This document shows, piece by piece, positions 27,560 through 36,566 of a stretch of 64,000 nt of DNA. This DNA is from Deltaproteobacteria bacterium. Lineage in GTDB: Bacteria; Myxococcota_C; UBA6777. Under the pieces are notes generated by a model. It worked only from the letters and a program-made list of their open reading frames with translations. It had not been told where the DNA came from and searched no databases. The DNA lies in contig SBHC01000084.1 in the NCBI GenBank assembly GCA_006226375.1, positions 62,001-126,000 of the forward strand. The letters run 5' to 3'. Each line of letters begins with the position of its first letter. The first letter of the stretch is position 1. The position numbers and the translations under genes were made by a program.

Positions 27560-29470
27560 ATGCTCCGATGCTGTACACCCTCCAGGTTCGTTTCTTGTTT
27601 GGGGATGTTGGTCGCGTTCCTGTATTCCACAGCCACGTGGGGGCAAGGCTCCTCGACAAAACCAGCGGCCCCTTCTCCGACTTCCCAGAAGGCAAACTCA
27701 CAACCTCACGCCCAAGCGAAGACCAAGGCGGATCACGTTCAAGTCACGGTCATACGAGGCAAGGTTGTTGGATGGGGAGGACAGCCACTCTCTCCCTCTC
27801 ACGTGGAGTTGGTCCGTGTGAACATGCCGAAAGACCGACAAGTGGTAGAGGTTGGCTCCGACGGAACCTTCCAACTGACAACCCAAAAGCAAGGCTTGTT
27901 CCGCTTGTTTGCAGGCGGGGTGTTTCATCGACCTCGGTCTGTGTTGGTTTGGCTTCGCAAGCCTCAAACAATCACGGTGGATGTTCAACTTGAACCCTTG
28001 CAACCCAACTCCAAGCTCAAAGAAGCCCGACTGTTGGGTGACTTTAACACCTTCTCCTACCGCTATCCAAAGCGTTTGCCTCGACAAAAAGATGGCACCT
28101 ACCGGCTCAAGATGAAGGCCGACAACAAGAAGAGCATGGCCTTTCAATTGTTCGGCGTGACCAAGCGCTTTATGCCTATCCACCTCCCCATCGAAGGAAA
28201 CCATGTGTACGACAAGCGTGGCCTCTACAAGACCATCTTGAAAGCCAAGAGCGGCTACTTTGCTTTTGCTTATTCGGATGGTTCGTTTGTAGACCTTGGC
28301 AAAACAAGCAAGCCGACCACTCGTTTCCGAGTCACTCCCAAGTCTGCGGTCGAACTGCACCGAATCTACCTTGGATTTCGTAGGGAGCAACAACGGATGT
28401 ACCGGGGGTTTCAGGAACACCGCAAGAAGAAGAAAAAGGGATACTACCAACACGACTGGAAGCCGTTCCAAGCCAAAGTGAGCCAGGCATTGAAGCAAGC
28501 CAAGACCCCAGAGAAGCTTTTGGCCTGGACACTGATCGAAAGTGGAACCCCTCTGTATGGAAACCCAACTCCCGCCCACCAGGCCTGGATGAAAGAGAGA
28601 AGGTCACGAATTCTTTCGCTGTTAAACAAAGTCCCCCCTACATCACCGCTGTGGACGCTCAGCACATACCTCACCATGCAGACGTTGCAATCCGTGCAAG
28701 GTGCTCCTCTCTTCGACCGTTACATCAAGACCATGTTAACCAAGCACAACAACGCGGCGTTTCGGTTCTATATGATGCAAAACATGCTCTTTCGAATGGG
28801 TCCCCAGTTGCAGGGATACCAACAAACCTTGAAGAACCCCAACCTGCCACCCAACATGAAGAAAACAACGGAGCAATCCCTGCAAAAGCTCAAGGCCAAG
28901 ATCGACCGCTACATCCGAGCCATGATTTCCATCGCTCAACAAATGAAAAGCAAACGGATGAAGCTATCGATTACAACGGCCCAATGGAATTTGCGTCAAC
29001 GCTTTCCCATAGGAACCAAGCTTCCGGCGTTTCGTTTGCCCTTGCTGGACCACCCCAACAAAGCAGTTTTCACTGAGGAAGACCTGCTTGGGAAATGCAC
29101 TCTTCTGGTGTTCTGGGCGACCTGGTGTGGACCTTGTATCCAAAAGATGCCCAAGCTACACAAGCTACGCAAGTGGTCCAAAGACAAAGGACTACAGATG
29201 GTTAGCATCTCCTATGACACCAACGTAAAAGCTGTGCAACAATTTCGAAAGCGCAAATGGAAGCTACCCTGGTATGTATCTGTAGCCAAGAAGGGATACA
29301 GCGATCCTATCGCCCATTTCTTCGAGATCGCTGCGCTCCCCTCCATGATTTTTGTAGGACCCCAAGGCATTGTCCGCACCCGGTATGTAAACCTCAACCG
29401 GAAACCCATGGAGCAGCTGCTGCAAAGGTACCTCGGCCAGAAGCCAAGCTCGCAACCTGCGACCAAGTAA
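27560..29470 (+). CDS. Exported TlpA/ResA-like thioredoxin-fold protein with large N-terminal region
   Basis: A 636-aa secreted protein. A signal peptide (SCLGMLVAFLYSTATWG) is followed by a Pro/Gln-rich linker. Next is a carboxypeptidase-regulatory-like beta domain (VIRGKVVGWGGQPLSPSHVE). A basic, helix-rich middle of about 300 residues, very rich in Lys/Arg/Gln, has no family I know. The C-terminal 150 residues are a TlpA-like redoxin: IGTKLPAFRLP, LVFWATWCGPCIQKMPKL with the CxxC, and the cis-Pro in AALPSMIFVGP. The architecture matches Bacteroidetes/Myxococcota periplasmic thiol-disulfide proteins with an N-terminal accessory region. AAAGG precedes the ATG. Confidence 0.85.
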   Translation: MLRCCTPSRFVSCLGMLVAFLYSTATWGQGSSTKPAAPSPTSQKANSQPHAQAKTKADHVQVTVIRGKVVGWGGQPLSPSHVELVRVNMPKDRQVVEVGSDGTFQLTTQKQGLFRLFAGGVFHRPRSVLVWLRKPQTITVDVQLEPLQPNSKLKEARLLGDFNTFSYRYPKRLPRQKDGTYRLKMKADNKKSMAFQLFGVTKRFMPIHLPIEGNHVYDKRGLYKTILKAKSGYFAFAYSDGSFVDLGKTSKPTTRFRVTPKSAVELHRIYLGFRREQQRMYRGFQEHRKKKKKGYYQHDWKPFQAKVSQALKQAKTPEKLLAWTLIESGTPLYGNPTPAHQAWMKERRSRILSLLNKVPPTSPLWTLSTYLTMQTLQSVQGAPLFDRYIKTMLTKHNNAAFRFYMMQNMLFRMGPQLQGYQQTLKNPNLPPNMKKTTEQSLQKLKAKIDRYIRAMISIAQQMKSKRMKLSITTAQWNLRQRFPIGTKLPAFRLPLLDHPNKAVFTEEDLLGKCTLLVFWATWCGPCIQKMPKLHKLRKWSKDKGLQMVSISYDTNVKAVQQFRKRKWKLPWYVSVAKKGYSDPIAHFFEIAALPSMIFVGPQGIVRTRYVNLNRKPMEQLLQRYLGQKPSSQPATK

Positions 29471-29493
29471 TCGATGGGGAGAAGAAACGCGCT

Positions 29494-30603
29494 CTAGCTG
29501 TACGATGTTTCAAAGGTGGAAGGATGGGCAGCATCGGATTCAGAGGCGGCGCGGCTTTCGTCGGAGTCTTCTTCGATGGTGGGCTCCCCGTAGATCCAGG
29601 AGACAAACAGCTGTCCTTCTGTGGAGGCACCGACTTCCTCTTTGCTGGGAAGGAAGCCATCAAAGGCCATCTGCTCCAACTCGGCGTAAGCGATGCGCAG
29701 TCGGTCTCCCAAATCAGCCATGGAAGCCCAACGATGTTGGGGTTCTCGTTGCAGCGCAATGGCGAGCGTTTCTTCCAAGCAGGTCCCTTGAAACTTGGGA
29801 ATCAAGGCCGAGAGCAAGGGTGGATACTCTGTCAGTCGTTTCATCAAGACAGCCATCGCCGACTTGCCTGAAAAGGGCAAGGAGCCAGTGAGCATTTGGA
29901 ACAGAACAATGCCCAGGGTGTAAAGATCCGAGCTATGTGTTGCCTTGGTCCGCCGGACCTGCTCTGGAGACATATACACAGGCGTTCCCAACAAAGAGCC
30001 AGACTGTGTCATCGCCACCAGATCATCTTCCACCGACTTTGCGATACCGAAGTCGACGATCTTGATCCGTGGCATCTCCTCCGTCAATGTTCGTAACACA
30101 AACAAATTGGCGGGTTTCAGGTCGCGATGGATGACACCCTGCTCATGGGCGTATTGCATGGTGTCGCAGATCGCGATGGCGATGTGCAAGGCATGGGGCC
30201 AGGGAAGAGACACCCCTCTCGCAAGCACCTCACTCAATGGCGCTCCATCCAAAAACTCCATGACCATAAAGGGGCCAAAGAGGTCGTCGTGGCCGTAGTT
30301 GGAGATTTGAACGATGTTCGGATGTTGGAGTCGTGACGTGAGCTGGACTTCGCGAAGAAAGCGAGCCCGCGTCTTGAGCTTTTGGAGGGGTTCGTACCGG
30401 AGAAGTTTGACGGCCACATCTCCGCCAGAATGGAGATCTCGGGCATGGTAGACAGCGCCGGCGCCTCCTCCTCCCAGACAACCCAGGATGATGTAATCGC
30501 CTAGCTGCTTTCCCACAAGAAGAGGCGCACCACACTCCTCGCAATGGTCGTAATACGTTGACGTGAAGCACTGACACAGCGGACATGAAAGTTGTTCGGT
30601 CAT
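29494..30603 (-). CDS. Soluble Hanks-type Ser/Thr protein kinase with N-terminal zinc ribbon
   Basis: A 369-aa cytosolic kinase. Cys pairs CPLC and CEEC in the first 30 residues form a likely zinc ribbon, as in the kinase at 9773-11689. The kinase domain follows: Gly-rich loop GCLGGGGAGAVYHA, VAVKLL, HRDLKPANLFV, DFGIAKS, GTPVYMSPEQ and HSSDLYTLGIVLFQMLTG. The tail of about 70 residues is acidic and Ser-rich (TIEEDSDESRAASESD), with no membrane helix. ATG 30603 has GGGGTG upstream; an in-frame ATG at 30618 is an alternative. Convergent with the thioredoxin-fold gene, with only 23 nt between stops. Confidence 0.9.
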   Translation of the reverse strand: MTEQLSCPLCQCFTSTYYDHCEECGAPLLVGKQLGDYIILGCLGGGGAGAVYHARDLHSGGDVAVKLLRYEPLQKLKTRARFLREVQLTSRLQHPNIVQISNYGHDDLFGPFMVMEFLDGAPLSEVLARGVSLPWPHALHIAIAICDTMQYAHEQGVIHRDLKPANLFVLRTLTEEMPRIKIVDFGIAKSVEDDLVAMTQSGSLLGTPVYMSPEQVRRTKATHSSDLYTLGIVLFQMLTGSLPFSGKSAMAVLMKRLTEYPPLLSALIPKFQGTCLEETLAIALQREPQHRWASMADLGDRLRIAYAELEQMAFDGFLPSKEEVGASTEGQLFVSWIYGEPTIEEDSDESRAASESDAAHPSTFETSYS

Positions 30604-30654
30604 TTTCGTACACCCCATCCACTGAGACTCGGAAACTCAGGAGACTAAGAGCCG

Positions 30655-30670
30655 AACACAACGTTGTGTT
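30655..30670. promoter_or_regulatory. 16-bp perfect palindrome upstream of a Ser/Thr kinase
   Basis: AACACAACGTTGTGTT is a perfect palindrome about 50 nt upstream of the kinase start at 30603. It is a plausible operator for a dimeric regulator. It lies in the 380-nt stretch 30604-30984, in which I find no gene. The plus-strand frame at 30686-31015 there lacks protein-like character. Confidence 0.4.
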
Positions 30671-30984
30671 GGCACGCTCTCCAGTGTGACAGACCCCACC
30701 CATTCCGTCAAGCGAGGTGTAGTCGTAGACAGTTGGTTGGTTGGTATATGTAAGCAGACCGCAGATTGCTCAGACAAGGAGACGGCATGTTCCATGGAGT
30801 CTTGTGGGAACAAGAACAGTACCATTGCTTGCAAGAGCAGAGTGCCTACGGATGTGGGTACTTCTCCCTTGCCTATATCCCGCATGCTAGCCGCGGTAAA
30901 TGTTTCGGGCCGCGTAGGTGCCCGGGGTCATCACCCATGCGAAGGCCGTGTTCGTACCAACAGACATGATCTACAGAGCCATCA

Positions 30985-33900
30985 TCACTTTCGCCGCCAA
31001 ACATACAAGCTATAGGTGCTGTTGGTCGTGAGGGGGTGGACATCGAAGGTCGCAGTGCCAGCAAAAGCACCCACTGTATACTCAGCCCCGTTGGAGCCGA
31101 CAACACCGCCCATTCCGTAATCGTTCCCTGTTCCTCCACCCCTTTCAGCAGAGCGCCAGTTGCCTTGTTCATCGATTCGAGCGACCACAACATCCGTTCC
31201 TCCAGCGCTCGTCAGCTGGGTTGAACCAAAACTTTGGGTGCCAGTGAAGTGCCCTGAGATCACAACATCCCCGTTGGCGTTGGTGGACAACGAGCCGACA
31301 CCGAGATGAGTGGGGCCGGAAAACGTGAGCGGAATTCGCTTCGCCCAAAGCCAGTTTCCGCTGGCGGACAGAGCAGCCACAAACGGGGGTTGTGAAGTGG
31401 AGCTAGACAACGTTGTTGAACCAAAGACAAGCATGCCATTGGATGAACCCAAAATGTAAGCCGTCCCATTGGAGTTCACAGCCACTTTGTAACCGAGAGG
31501 TGATCCTCCCGTGGATAGCTTCGAGAGGAGAAGTTGTCCATTGCTGTCAAGCCTGGAGTACACATCTTTTCCAATGGACTGGTTCCCCGTGAGGTGGATG
31601 TTACCGCTATTGTCAGTGGCGATATCGGCGTAGATACCGCCTCCATTCGGTGCATTGAACTGATGAGCCCAACGGTATTGACCACTCTCTGTCCATTGAA
31701 TGGCGACACCGTCTTGCCCTGTGGATGCGTAGGTTTGGGCGTCAACAGAGAGATTAAGTGTGAAGCCGATCAAGGCAGTCAGCCGTCGGTTGGCGTCCAC
31801 CACAAGAGAGCGAATGAAGATGATGCCCCCTGTGCTGTTGGCACGCTTGGCCCACTTCCAGTTGCCCTGTGTGTCAAGCTTCGCGAGAAAGATATTGATA
31901 CCAGCGCCGGTCGAGAGCGAGAAGCTACCCAACTGGGTCGCCGATCCAAGGTTGGCCATCACATAGCTATTGCCCTGGTTGTCGACCGCCAGCTGAGGGG
32001 GAAGGTTCGAGTTGTTGGCGTAGGCCATTTTTTTGGCCCACAACCAATTTCCTTGGGGGTCCATTTTGGCGACAAACGAGGTTCCGTATTGCGCTGACAA
32101 TGTGGTGTTCCCAAAGACAAGGTTTCCGCCTCCAAAGAGACCTGTGATGTAGATGTTGTTGTTCGGTCCAACATGAACATCTGTGGCGATGGAGTAGGCA
32201 GGCCCGGTTGTCCCGGTTGCGTTGGATGTGGAGGTGACACATGAGCTTGCGAAGGTGTAATCCCAGAGAAAGAGGTCTTCAAGCGTAGAAGTGTACGAGG
32301 TGTTCTGAAAGGAGGTTGCTCCACGGAAGAACCCAGTCAGTGCAACAACGCCCTGGTTGTCGATGGCAATATCTTCGGCAGAGACCAGGTCCGTTCCCGT
32401 GAACGCTTCGGCGCACAGCCAGTCTCCCTGATCGTTGAGCTTGGCGACATACATGTCCGTTGGACCCGTTGAAGAGAGGGTCGTCGTTCCAAACACGGCA
32501 GTGTCTTGGAACACACCTGTCAGGTACACATAGCCGTTGCTGTCGAGTGTGAGGCTCTTGCCTTGGCGTGATTGGGCACCGCCCGCCGCCTTGCTCCACA
32601 GCCAGTTCCCGTTGGTGTCCAAACGTGTGACAAAGACGTTGAGGCCGCTGGTGGACGTGAGAGTGGTGCTTCCAAAGGTTGCAGTTCCTGCGAACACTCC
32701 AGTGACATGGGGGCTTCCGTTGGAGTCCACAGCGATCGCGTTCCCTGCATTTCTGCGGTTGGAGCCTTCGACGCGTTTGGCCCACACCCATACCCCTGCC
32801 GGTGAAAGCTTCGCAACAAAGACATCCGTCTCAAGGGCTGGGGGCATCTTGATGATTTGGGTGGGAGAGATGACAAAGCTCGCGACATCCTCGTAGTATC
32901 CGGTGAGGTACACGTTGTTGCTGGGGTCAACGGCGACACTTTGGCCACGAATATCCTTACTCTCTGCGAGATTGGCCCACAGCCAGTTCCCTGCTGGATC
33001 CAACTTGGCCACAAACAGGTTCTTTCCACTGACAGGTGAAAGGGTCAACGAGCCAAAAGTCCCGGCTCCTTGGAAGCTTCCAGTGATGACAGGTTGCCCA
33101 CCGTTATCCAGCGCGATCCCCCAGCCCAAGCTTGGGTCTGTCCCACCGATGGTTTTGGCCCAGAGGCAGATTCCGCTACCATCAAACTTCGCGACAAATG
33201 CTTTGTCTTGGGTCGTAACAGGTAGCTTGAAAAGTTGAGTTCCTGTGCCACGAAATGTGAGGGAGTCCAGATACCACCCAACGATATAGGTGTTGCCATT
33301 GGCGTCAACGGCAATCTGCCTGCTCGTCGACCGCTCTTTGCCTGTTCCTGTTGCCGCCCACAGCCAGTTTCCGTTGCTGTCATGTTTCGCGACAAAGATG
33401 TCCGTTTTTCCGGTCGAAGTGAGGGTGGTGGAGCCAAAAGAAACAACCCCTTCAAACTCTCCTGTGATGAAGCGATCTCCCGAGCGCCCCACAGCCACGC
33501 TGCGTCCCCATCGCTTGGCAGGATCGGGCTGTGGCGGAGGGATGCAGGTCACCTGGAAGGTTGTGATGGTCGTGAGTCCAGCACCGTTGGAAAGAGAAAC
33601 GATTAACTTATGTTGGCAAGGACTAGCAGGAAGCGTCCAGGTAAGCTGGCTGGTGACAAGAGGACCGCCTGTTTTGGGCTGGGTTGTGGTTGATTGCACT
33701 CCCTTGGTCAGAGTGGTTTTTCCGTCACTCCACTTCACGGATAGCTTGCCGCCCTGTGGATCTTGCCCTTGAACGCGGAAGACCAGACTGGTTCCCACTT
33801 GCGCCTGGGTCGCTGACTGGTAGGTGGTCAGTACCTTAGGAGCAAACGAGGGTTGCAAGGAGGGACCCACCTTTAGCTGAAGCGAACCTTCGTTCTTTCC

Positions 33901-34887
33901 GCCTTTTCCGTCTGTTACCGTGACCGTAAGGGTACAAAATCCGCTGGCAGGTGCAGCTTTGGGAGCCTTCCACTCGACGTTGTTGTCCTTCTGATTGCGA
34001 AACGTCCCTTTGCAATCCCCTCCTCCATCGCTCCACTGGTACGACAACGTATCTCTATCATTGTCCGTAGCGGAGACCTGGAGAGTGGCTGTTTCATCCG
34101 GTTGAAGCAGGCCTTTGGTGGATGTAACATTATGAACTTCTGGGAAGGTGTTAAAGTCCAGATTAATGGCAGCTGCGCCTGTTGAAAAGTAGGGTTGAAC
34201 CTCAACCGCAAACGATGTCCCAGTGGTACCACCACGACCATCCGAGACTTGAACCGAGATGGTGTATGAGCCTGCCCCTTTGCCAGGAGACGTCCAGATC
34301 GGAGACGACGAGTTGGCTTTGGAGAACGAGCCTCCAGTGGCTTGCCAGGAATACGATAGCTTGTCACCATCCGGATCCGTGGCTTTCACCTCGAGGTTTA
34401 ACGTCTCACGAAATCCAAGCTGATTCGATGTCGCGGTCAACCCCTGAAGAACGGGAGCTGCGTTCTTAAAGGGGGTGGGTGGCTTCACCTGTTGAAGCAA
34501 CAACACCACGGTGGATGTCTTGCCTTTTTGAATCGTCACCCCCTTGACTTCACTCTCGTACAGCTTGTCGTCCTTTTTGTTAAAGGACTCAGCCCGAACC
34601 GTGCGGTCCTTTCCCGCAGGGATTTGACCAATTGTCCCTTGCCACTGGTTGTTCACCTTGACCAAGGAGTGGACAATGTTGGGCGAGATATCGGGACCGC
34701 TGATGGTCACAACGACTTTGGTGACGTCATCGCTGCTCAGTGCCTGGGTGGAAACGCCGACAACCACCCCTCCTACCGAAGTGGATGGTTCTTTCAGTCC
34801 ACCACAGGCTGTTAAGACCAGACTTAACAAGGCAAGACACACCATCAGACCAAGGCAGCTTCGCACTTCCTTTGTTCGTATCGACAT
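30985..34887 (-). CDS. Large lipoprotein with PKD-like domains and 14 SBBP propeller repeats
   Basis: A 1300-aa surface or periplasmic lipoprotein. ATG 34887 follows AGGAGA and gives a lipoprotein signal ending LSLVLTAC (Cys28). After a beta domain of about 110 residues come three Ig/PKD-like domains, each with an Asp-Pro-Asp-Gly-Asp or similar turn (KATDPDGDKLSYSW, SATDNDRDTLSYQW, GQDPQGGKLSVKW). From about residue 500 there are 14 repeats of about 60 residues of the SBBP type, consensus IAVDxxGNxYxTGxF...FGSTTLTS...FVAKLDxxGNWLWAK. Fourteen equals two seven-bladed propellers. Repeats 7, 10 and 11 are degenerate. Likely roles are surface binding or scaffolding; the ligand is unknown. A TTGACA at 34955-34950 may be its -35. 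Confidence 0.88.
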   Translation of the reverse strand: MSIRTKEVRSCLGLMVCLALLSLVLTACGGLKEPSTSVGGVVVGVSTQALSSDDVTKVVVTISGPDISPNIVHSLVKVNNQWQGTIGQIPAGKDRTVRAESFNKKDDKLYESEVKGVTIQKGKTSTVVLLLQQVKPPTPFKNAAPVLQGLTATSNQLGFRETLNLEVKATDPDGDKLSYSWQATGGSFSKANSSSPIWTSPGKGAGSYTISVQVSDGRGGTTGTSFAVEVQPYFSTGAAAINLDFNTFPEVHNVTSTKGLLQPDETATLQVSATDNDRDTLSYQWSDGGGDCKGTFRNQKDNNVEWKAPKAAPASGFCTLTVTVTDGKGGKNEGSLQLKVGPSLQPSFAPKVLTTYQSATQAQVGTSLVFRVQGQDPQGGKLSVKWSDGKTTLTKGVQSTTTQPKTGGPLVTSQLTWTLPASPCQHKLIVSLSNGAGLTTITTFQVTCIPPPQPDPAKRWGRSVAVGRSGDRFITGEFEGVVSFGSTTLTSTGKTDIFVAKHDSNGNWLWAATGTGKERSTSRQIAVDANGNTYIVGWYLDSLTFRGTGTQLFKLPVTTQDKAFVAKFDGSGICLWAKTIGGTDPSLGWGIALDNGGQPVITGSFQGAGTFGSLTLSPVSGKNLFVAKLDPAGNWLWANLAESKDIRGQSVAVDPSNNVYLTGYYEDVASFVISPTQIIKMPPALETDVFVAKLSPAGVWVWAKRVEGSNRRNAGNAIAVDSNGSPHVTGVFAGTATFGSTTLTSTSGLNVFVTRLDTNGNWLWSKAAGGAQSRQGKSLTLDSNGYVYLTGVFQDTAVFGTTTLSSTGPTDMYVAKLNDQGDWLCAEAFTGTDLVSAEDIAIDNQGVVALTGFFRGATSFQNTSYTSTLEDLFLWDYTFASSCVTSTSNATGTTGPAYSIATDVHVGPNNNIYITGLFGGGNLVFGNTTLSAQYGTSFVAKMDPQGNWLWAKKMAYANNSNLPPQLAVDNQGNSYVMANLGSATQLGSFSLSTGAGINIFLAKLDTQGNWKWAKRANSTGGIIFIRSLVVDANRRLTALIGFTLNLSVDAQTYASTGQDGVAIQWTESGQYRWAHQFNAPNGGGIYADIATDNSGNIHLTGNQSIGKDVYSRLDSNGQLLLSKLSTGGSPLGYKVAVNSNGTAYILGSSNGMLVFGSTTLSSSTSQPPFVAALSASGNWLWAKRIPLTFSGPTHLGVGSLSTNANGDVVISGHFTGTQSFGSTQLTSAGGTDVVVARIDEQGNWRSAERGGGTGNDYGMGGVVGSNGAEYTVGAFAGTATFDVHPLTTNSTYSLYVWRRK

Positions 34888-35093
34888 GGGTTTTGTTCTC
34901 CTGGAACATCGTTTGTTCAGCAGGCGCTTTCGTCCTGCCTGTACATGAATGTCAAAAAGCATCAACAGGAACGTCGAAACTTCTTGGCTTTCTGCACATC
35001 GATGTGGGAAGAAAAGTGGGACCGAGGAGGACACCCCCCCGATGTTCCCGCCATATCGACGAACCAGGAACCCAAAGTGTTAGGCAAACTACT

Positions 35094-35395
35094 CAGACGA
35101 ACACACAAAGGCCAGAAATCGCACACAGCCCCCCGGACGAACGCAAAACCGTCACAATCTACGCATGATCCATTCAGACGAACGTACAAACGCCAAAAGC
35201 CACGCTTCACTCCTTCAGACGAACGTACCTACGCCAAAAACCACGCTTCACTCCTTCAGGCGAACGTACAAACGCCAAAAACCATGGACAAATTCTTCAG
35301 GCGAACGTGCCAACGCCAGAAACCACGCTTCACTCCTTCAGACGAACGTACAAACGCCAGAAACCACACATCGGTCCCCCAGACGAACGTTGGCG
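35094..35395. repeat. 41-bp tandem repeat array, seven units plus a partial one
   Basis: Units start at 35094, 35134, 35175, 35216, 35257, 35298 and 35339, with a broken eighth at 35380. Spacing is exactly 41 bp after a first unit of 40. The first 27-28 nt are conserved (CAGACGAACGTACAAACG then CCAAAAACCA, top strand). The last 13 nt vary: CGCTTCACTCCTT in three units, different in the other four. Because 41 is not a multiple of three, the array is not coding. It lies in the 608-nt gap between two minus-strand genes, downstream of the one at 35496-36356 and upstream of the large lipoprotein. Spacer-like parts are far too short for CRISPR. Confidence 0.9.
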
Positions 35396-35495
35396 AGCAA
35401 GCCTCGTGCTTCTGGTTGTTGGGTGTAGCGGAAGGTCGGGTGTGAGGAGGCATAGTTGCGACGGAGAACAGTGGAAGGCTAGCCTGAGCGAGTCC

Positions 35496-36356
35496 TTAAC
35501 CGAAGTTTTCGACGCGGGCAGCAGGCTCGGTGGAGGCAGGATCTTGGGAGGCTGGGCTGGAACCGCTGGATTCACTGCTGATCCCAGGAAATTGTTTGGC
35601 TTGCTCTGCTGGGGAATACCCCATCATGTTCAGAACAGAGCGCCCTCCCCGCATCAATGAATCGTAGGTGGTGGCCCACAGTGTATACGCCCGGTGCCAC
35701 ACATTGACGGGTGAACCTTTTGGGGCGTTTTCTTCTTTTGCACCGGACAAAAGCCAGAGCAGCTCTCGGGCTTCGGCCTCCGCCTCTCGGAGTTTGGCCT
35801 CCTCCAAAAAGTCGTTGGGTTGGGTCACCCTGGAATCCTTGAGCAACATGGAAACCAACTCAATCGTATCTGTGGCGTCATCTTTGGAGCCCCGGCCGCT
35901 TTGGATGCGATCCAGCTCGGCCTGTTGGGAGCTATCGTCAAAAAAGAGAGCCCGAGACCACGCCATGTAGCGACTGTCATGCTCACGAACTTTAAGCATC
36001 AACTCCTGACGTCGCTCCTTTTGAGCCGCAGTCCAGTCCTGTTGGGCAAAGAGTGAAGCGAAAAACAGAACAAAGCTGTAGTCATCTAGCTTGCTGTAAG
36101 CGTCCTTGAGCTCATCCATTTTTTTGGGCGCCAGCCAATCCTCAAGGCTAGGTAGAAGATCGGCGAAGTTGCTTCGCGTTGTTCGCGTCAAGGCAAGCGA
36201 ACGTTCTCGGGTCACACGGGGAGTTTGAATGGCATCCTTCTTAAGCGAAAGGAGCAAATCTTTGTGCTGTTCATACAGCTCCTGCAACGTTTGGTTGTCA
36301 GGTACGTCGAGATCTTGAACGTCTGGATTTTCTTGCGTACCACGGTTAATACTCAT
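35496..36356 (-). CDS. Hypothetical cytosolic protein
   Basis: A 286-aa protein I do not recognise. It is hydrophilic and predicted mostly helical (LQELYEQHKDLLLSLKKDA; FLEEAKLREAEAEARELLWLL), with no signal peptide or membrane helix. A disordered C-terminal tail is rich in Ser, Pro, Ala and Glu. Its ATG is preceded by GTAGGA at good spacing. It is divergent from the PLD-helicase gene across 210 nt, and the 41-bp repeat array lies just past its 3' end. Whether it belongs functionally to the neighbouring helicase/methyltransferase module is unknown. Confidence 0.75.
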   Translation of the reverse strand: MSINRGTQENPDVQDLDVPDNQTLQELYEQHKDLLLSLKKDAIQTPRVTRERSLALTRTTRSNFADLLPSLEDWLAPKKMDELKDAYSKLDDYSFVLFFASLFAQQDWTAAQKERRQELMLKVREHDSRYMAWSRALFFDDSSQQAELDRIQSGRGSKDDATDTIELVSMLLKDSRVTQPNDFLEEAKLREAEAEARELLWLLSGAKEENAPKGSPVNVWHRAYTLWATTYDSLMRGGRSVLNMMGYSPAEQAKQFPGISSESSGSSPASQDPASTEPAARVENFG

Positions 36357-36406
36357 GATTCCTACACCTCTTCTTGTGGTTTGTAGTATTTCTTGCTTTG
36401 CACAAA

Positions 36407-36435
36407 TTGTTATGTTTCCTGGAATGCACTATAGA
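36407..36435 (+). promoter_or_regulatory. Candidate sigma70-type promoter for the helicase-methyltransferase pair
   Basis: TTGTTA (36407-36412) and TATAGA (36430-36435) are separated by exactly 17 nt and lie about 130 nt upstream of the helicase ATG. Each hexamer matches the consensus at four of six positions. Housekeeping consensus in this organism is not known, so this is tentative. Confidence 0.3.
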
Positions 36436-36566
36436 CGAGTGGGTTCATGATTTCAACTGTTAGAGAGAGGGGAACAGTAAGACTTGACTCCGGAGAGAAA
36501 GAGTCACACCCTAATCGTCACGCCACTACGAATGTTTGATGAAAATAGAGAACCTGGAGAGAACCC

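Noticed and set aside
27394-27993. 199-codon plus-strand frame overlapping the start of the thioredoxin-fold gene
   Set aside because: It overlaps both neighbours in another frame and lacks any domain or ribosome site.
30686-31015. 109-codon plus-strand frame between a kinase gene and the large lipoprotein
   Set aside because: No ribosome site, unlikely composition with many Cys and His, and it runs into the lipoprotein coding region in antisense.
35094-35395. CRISPR array
   Set aside because: Variable segments are only about 13 nt, three are identical, and no cas gene is in the window.
35165-35428. Repeat-encoded protein in the 41-bp array
   Set aside because: The unit length is not a multiple of three, so the peptide changes frame in every unit; there is no ribosome site or conserved composition.
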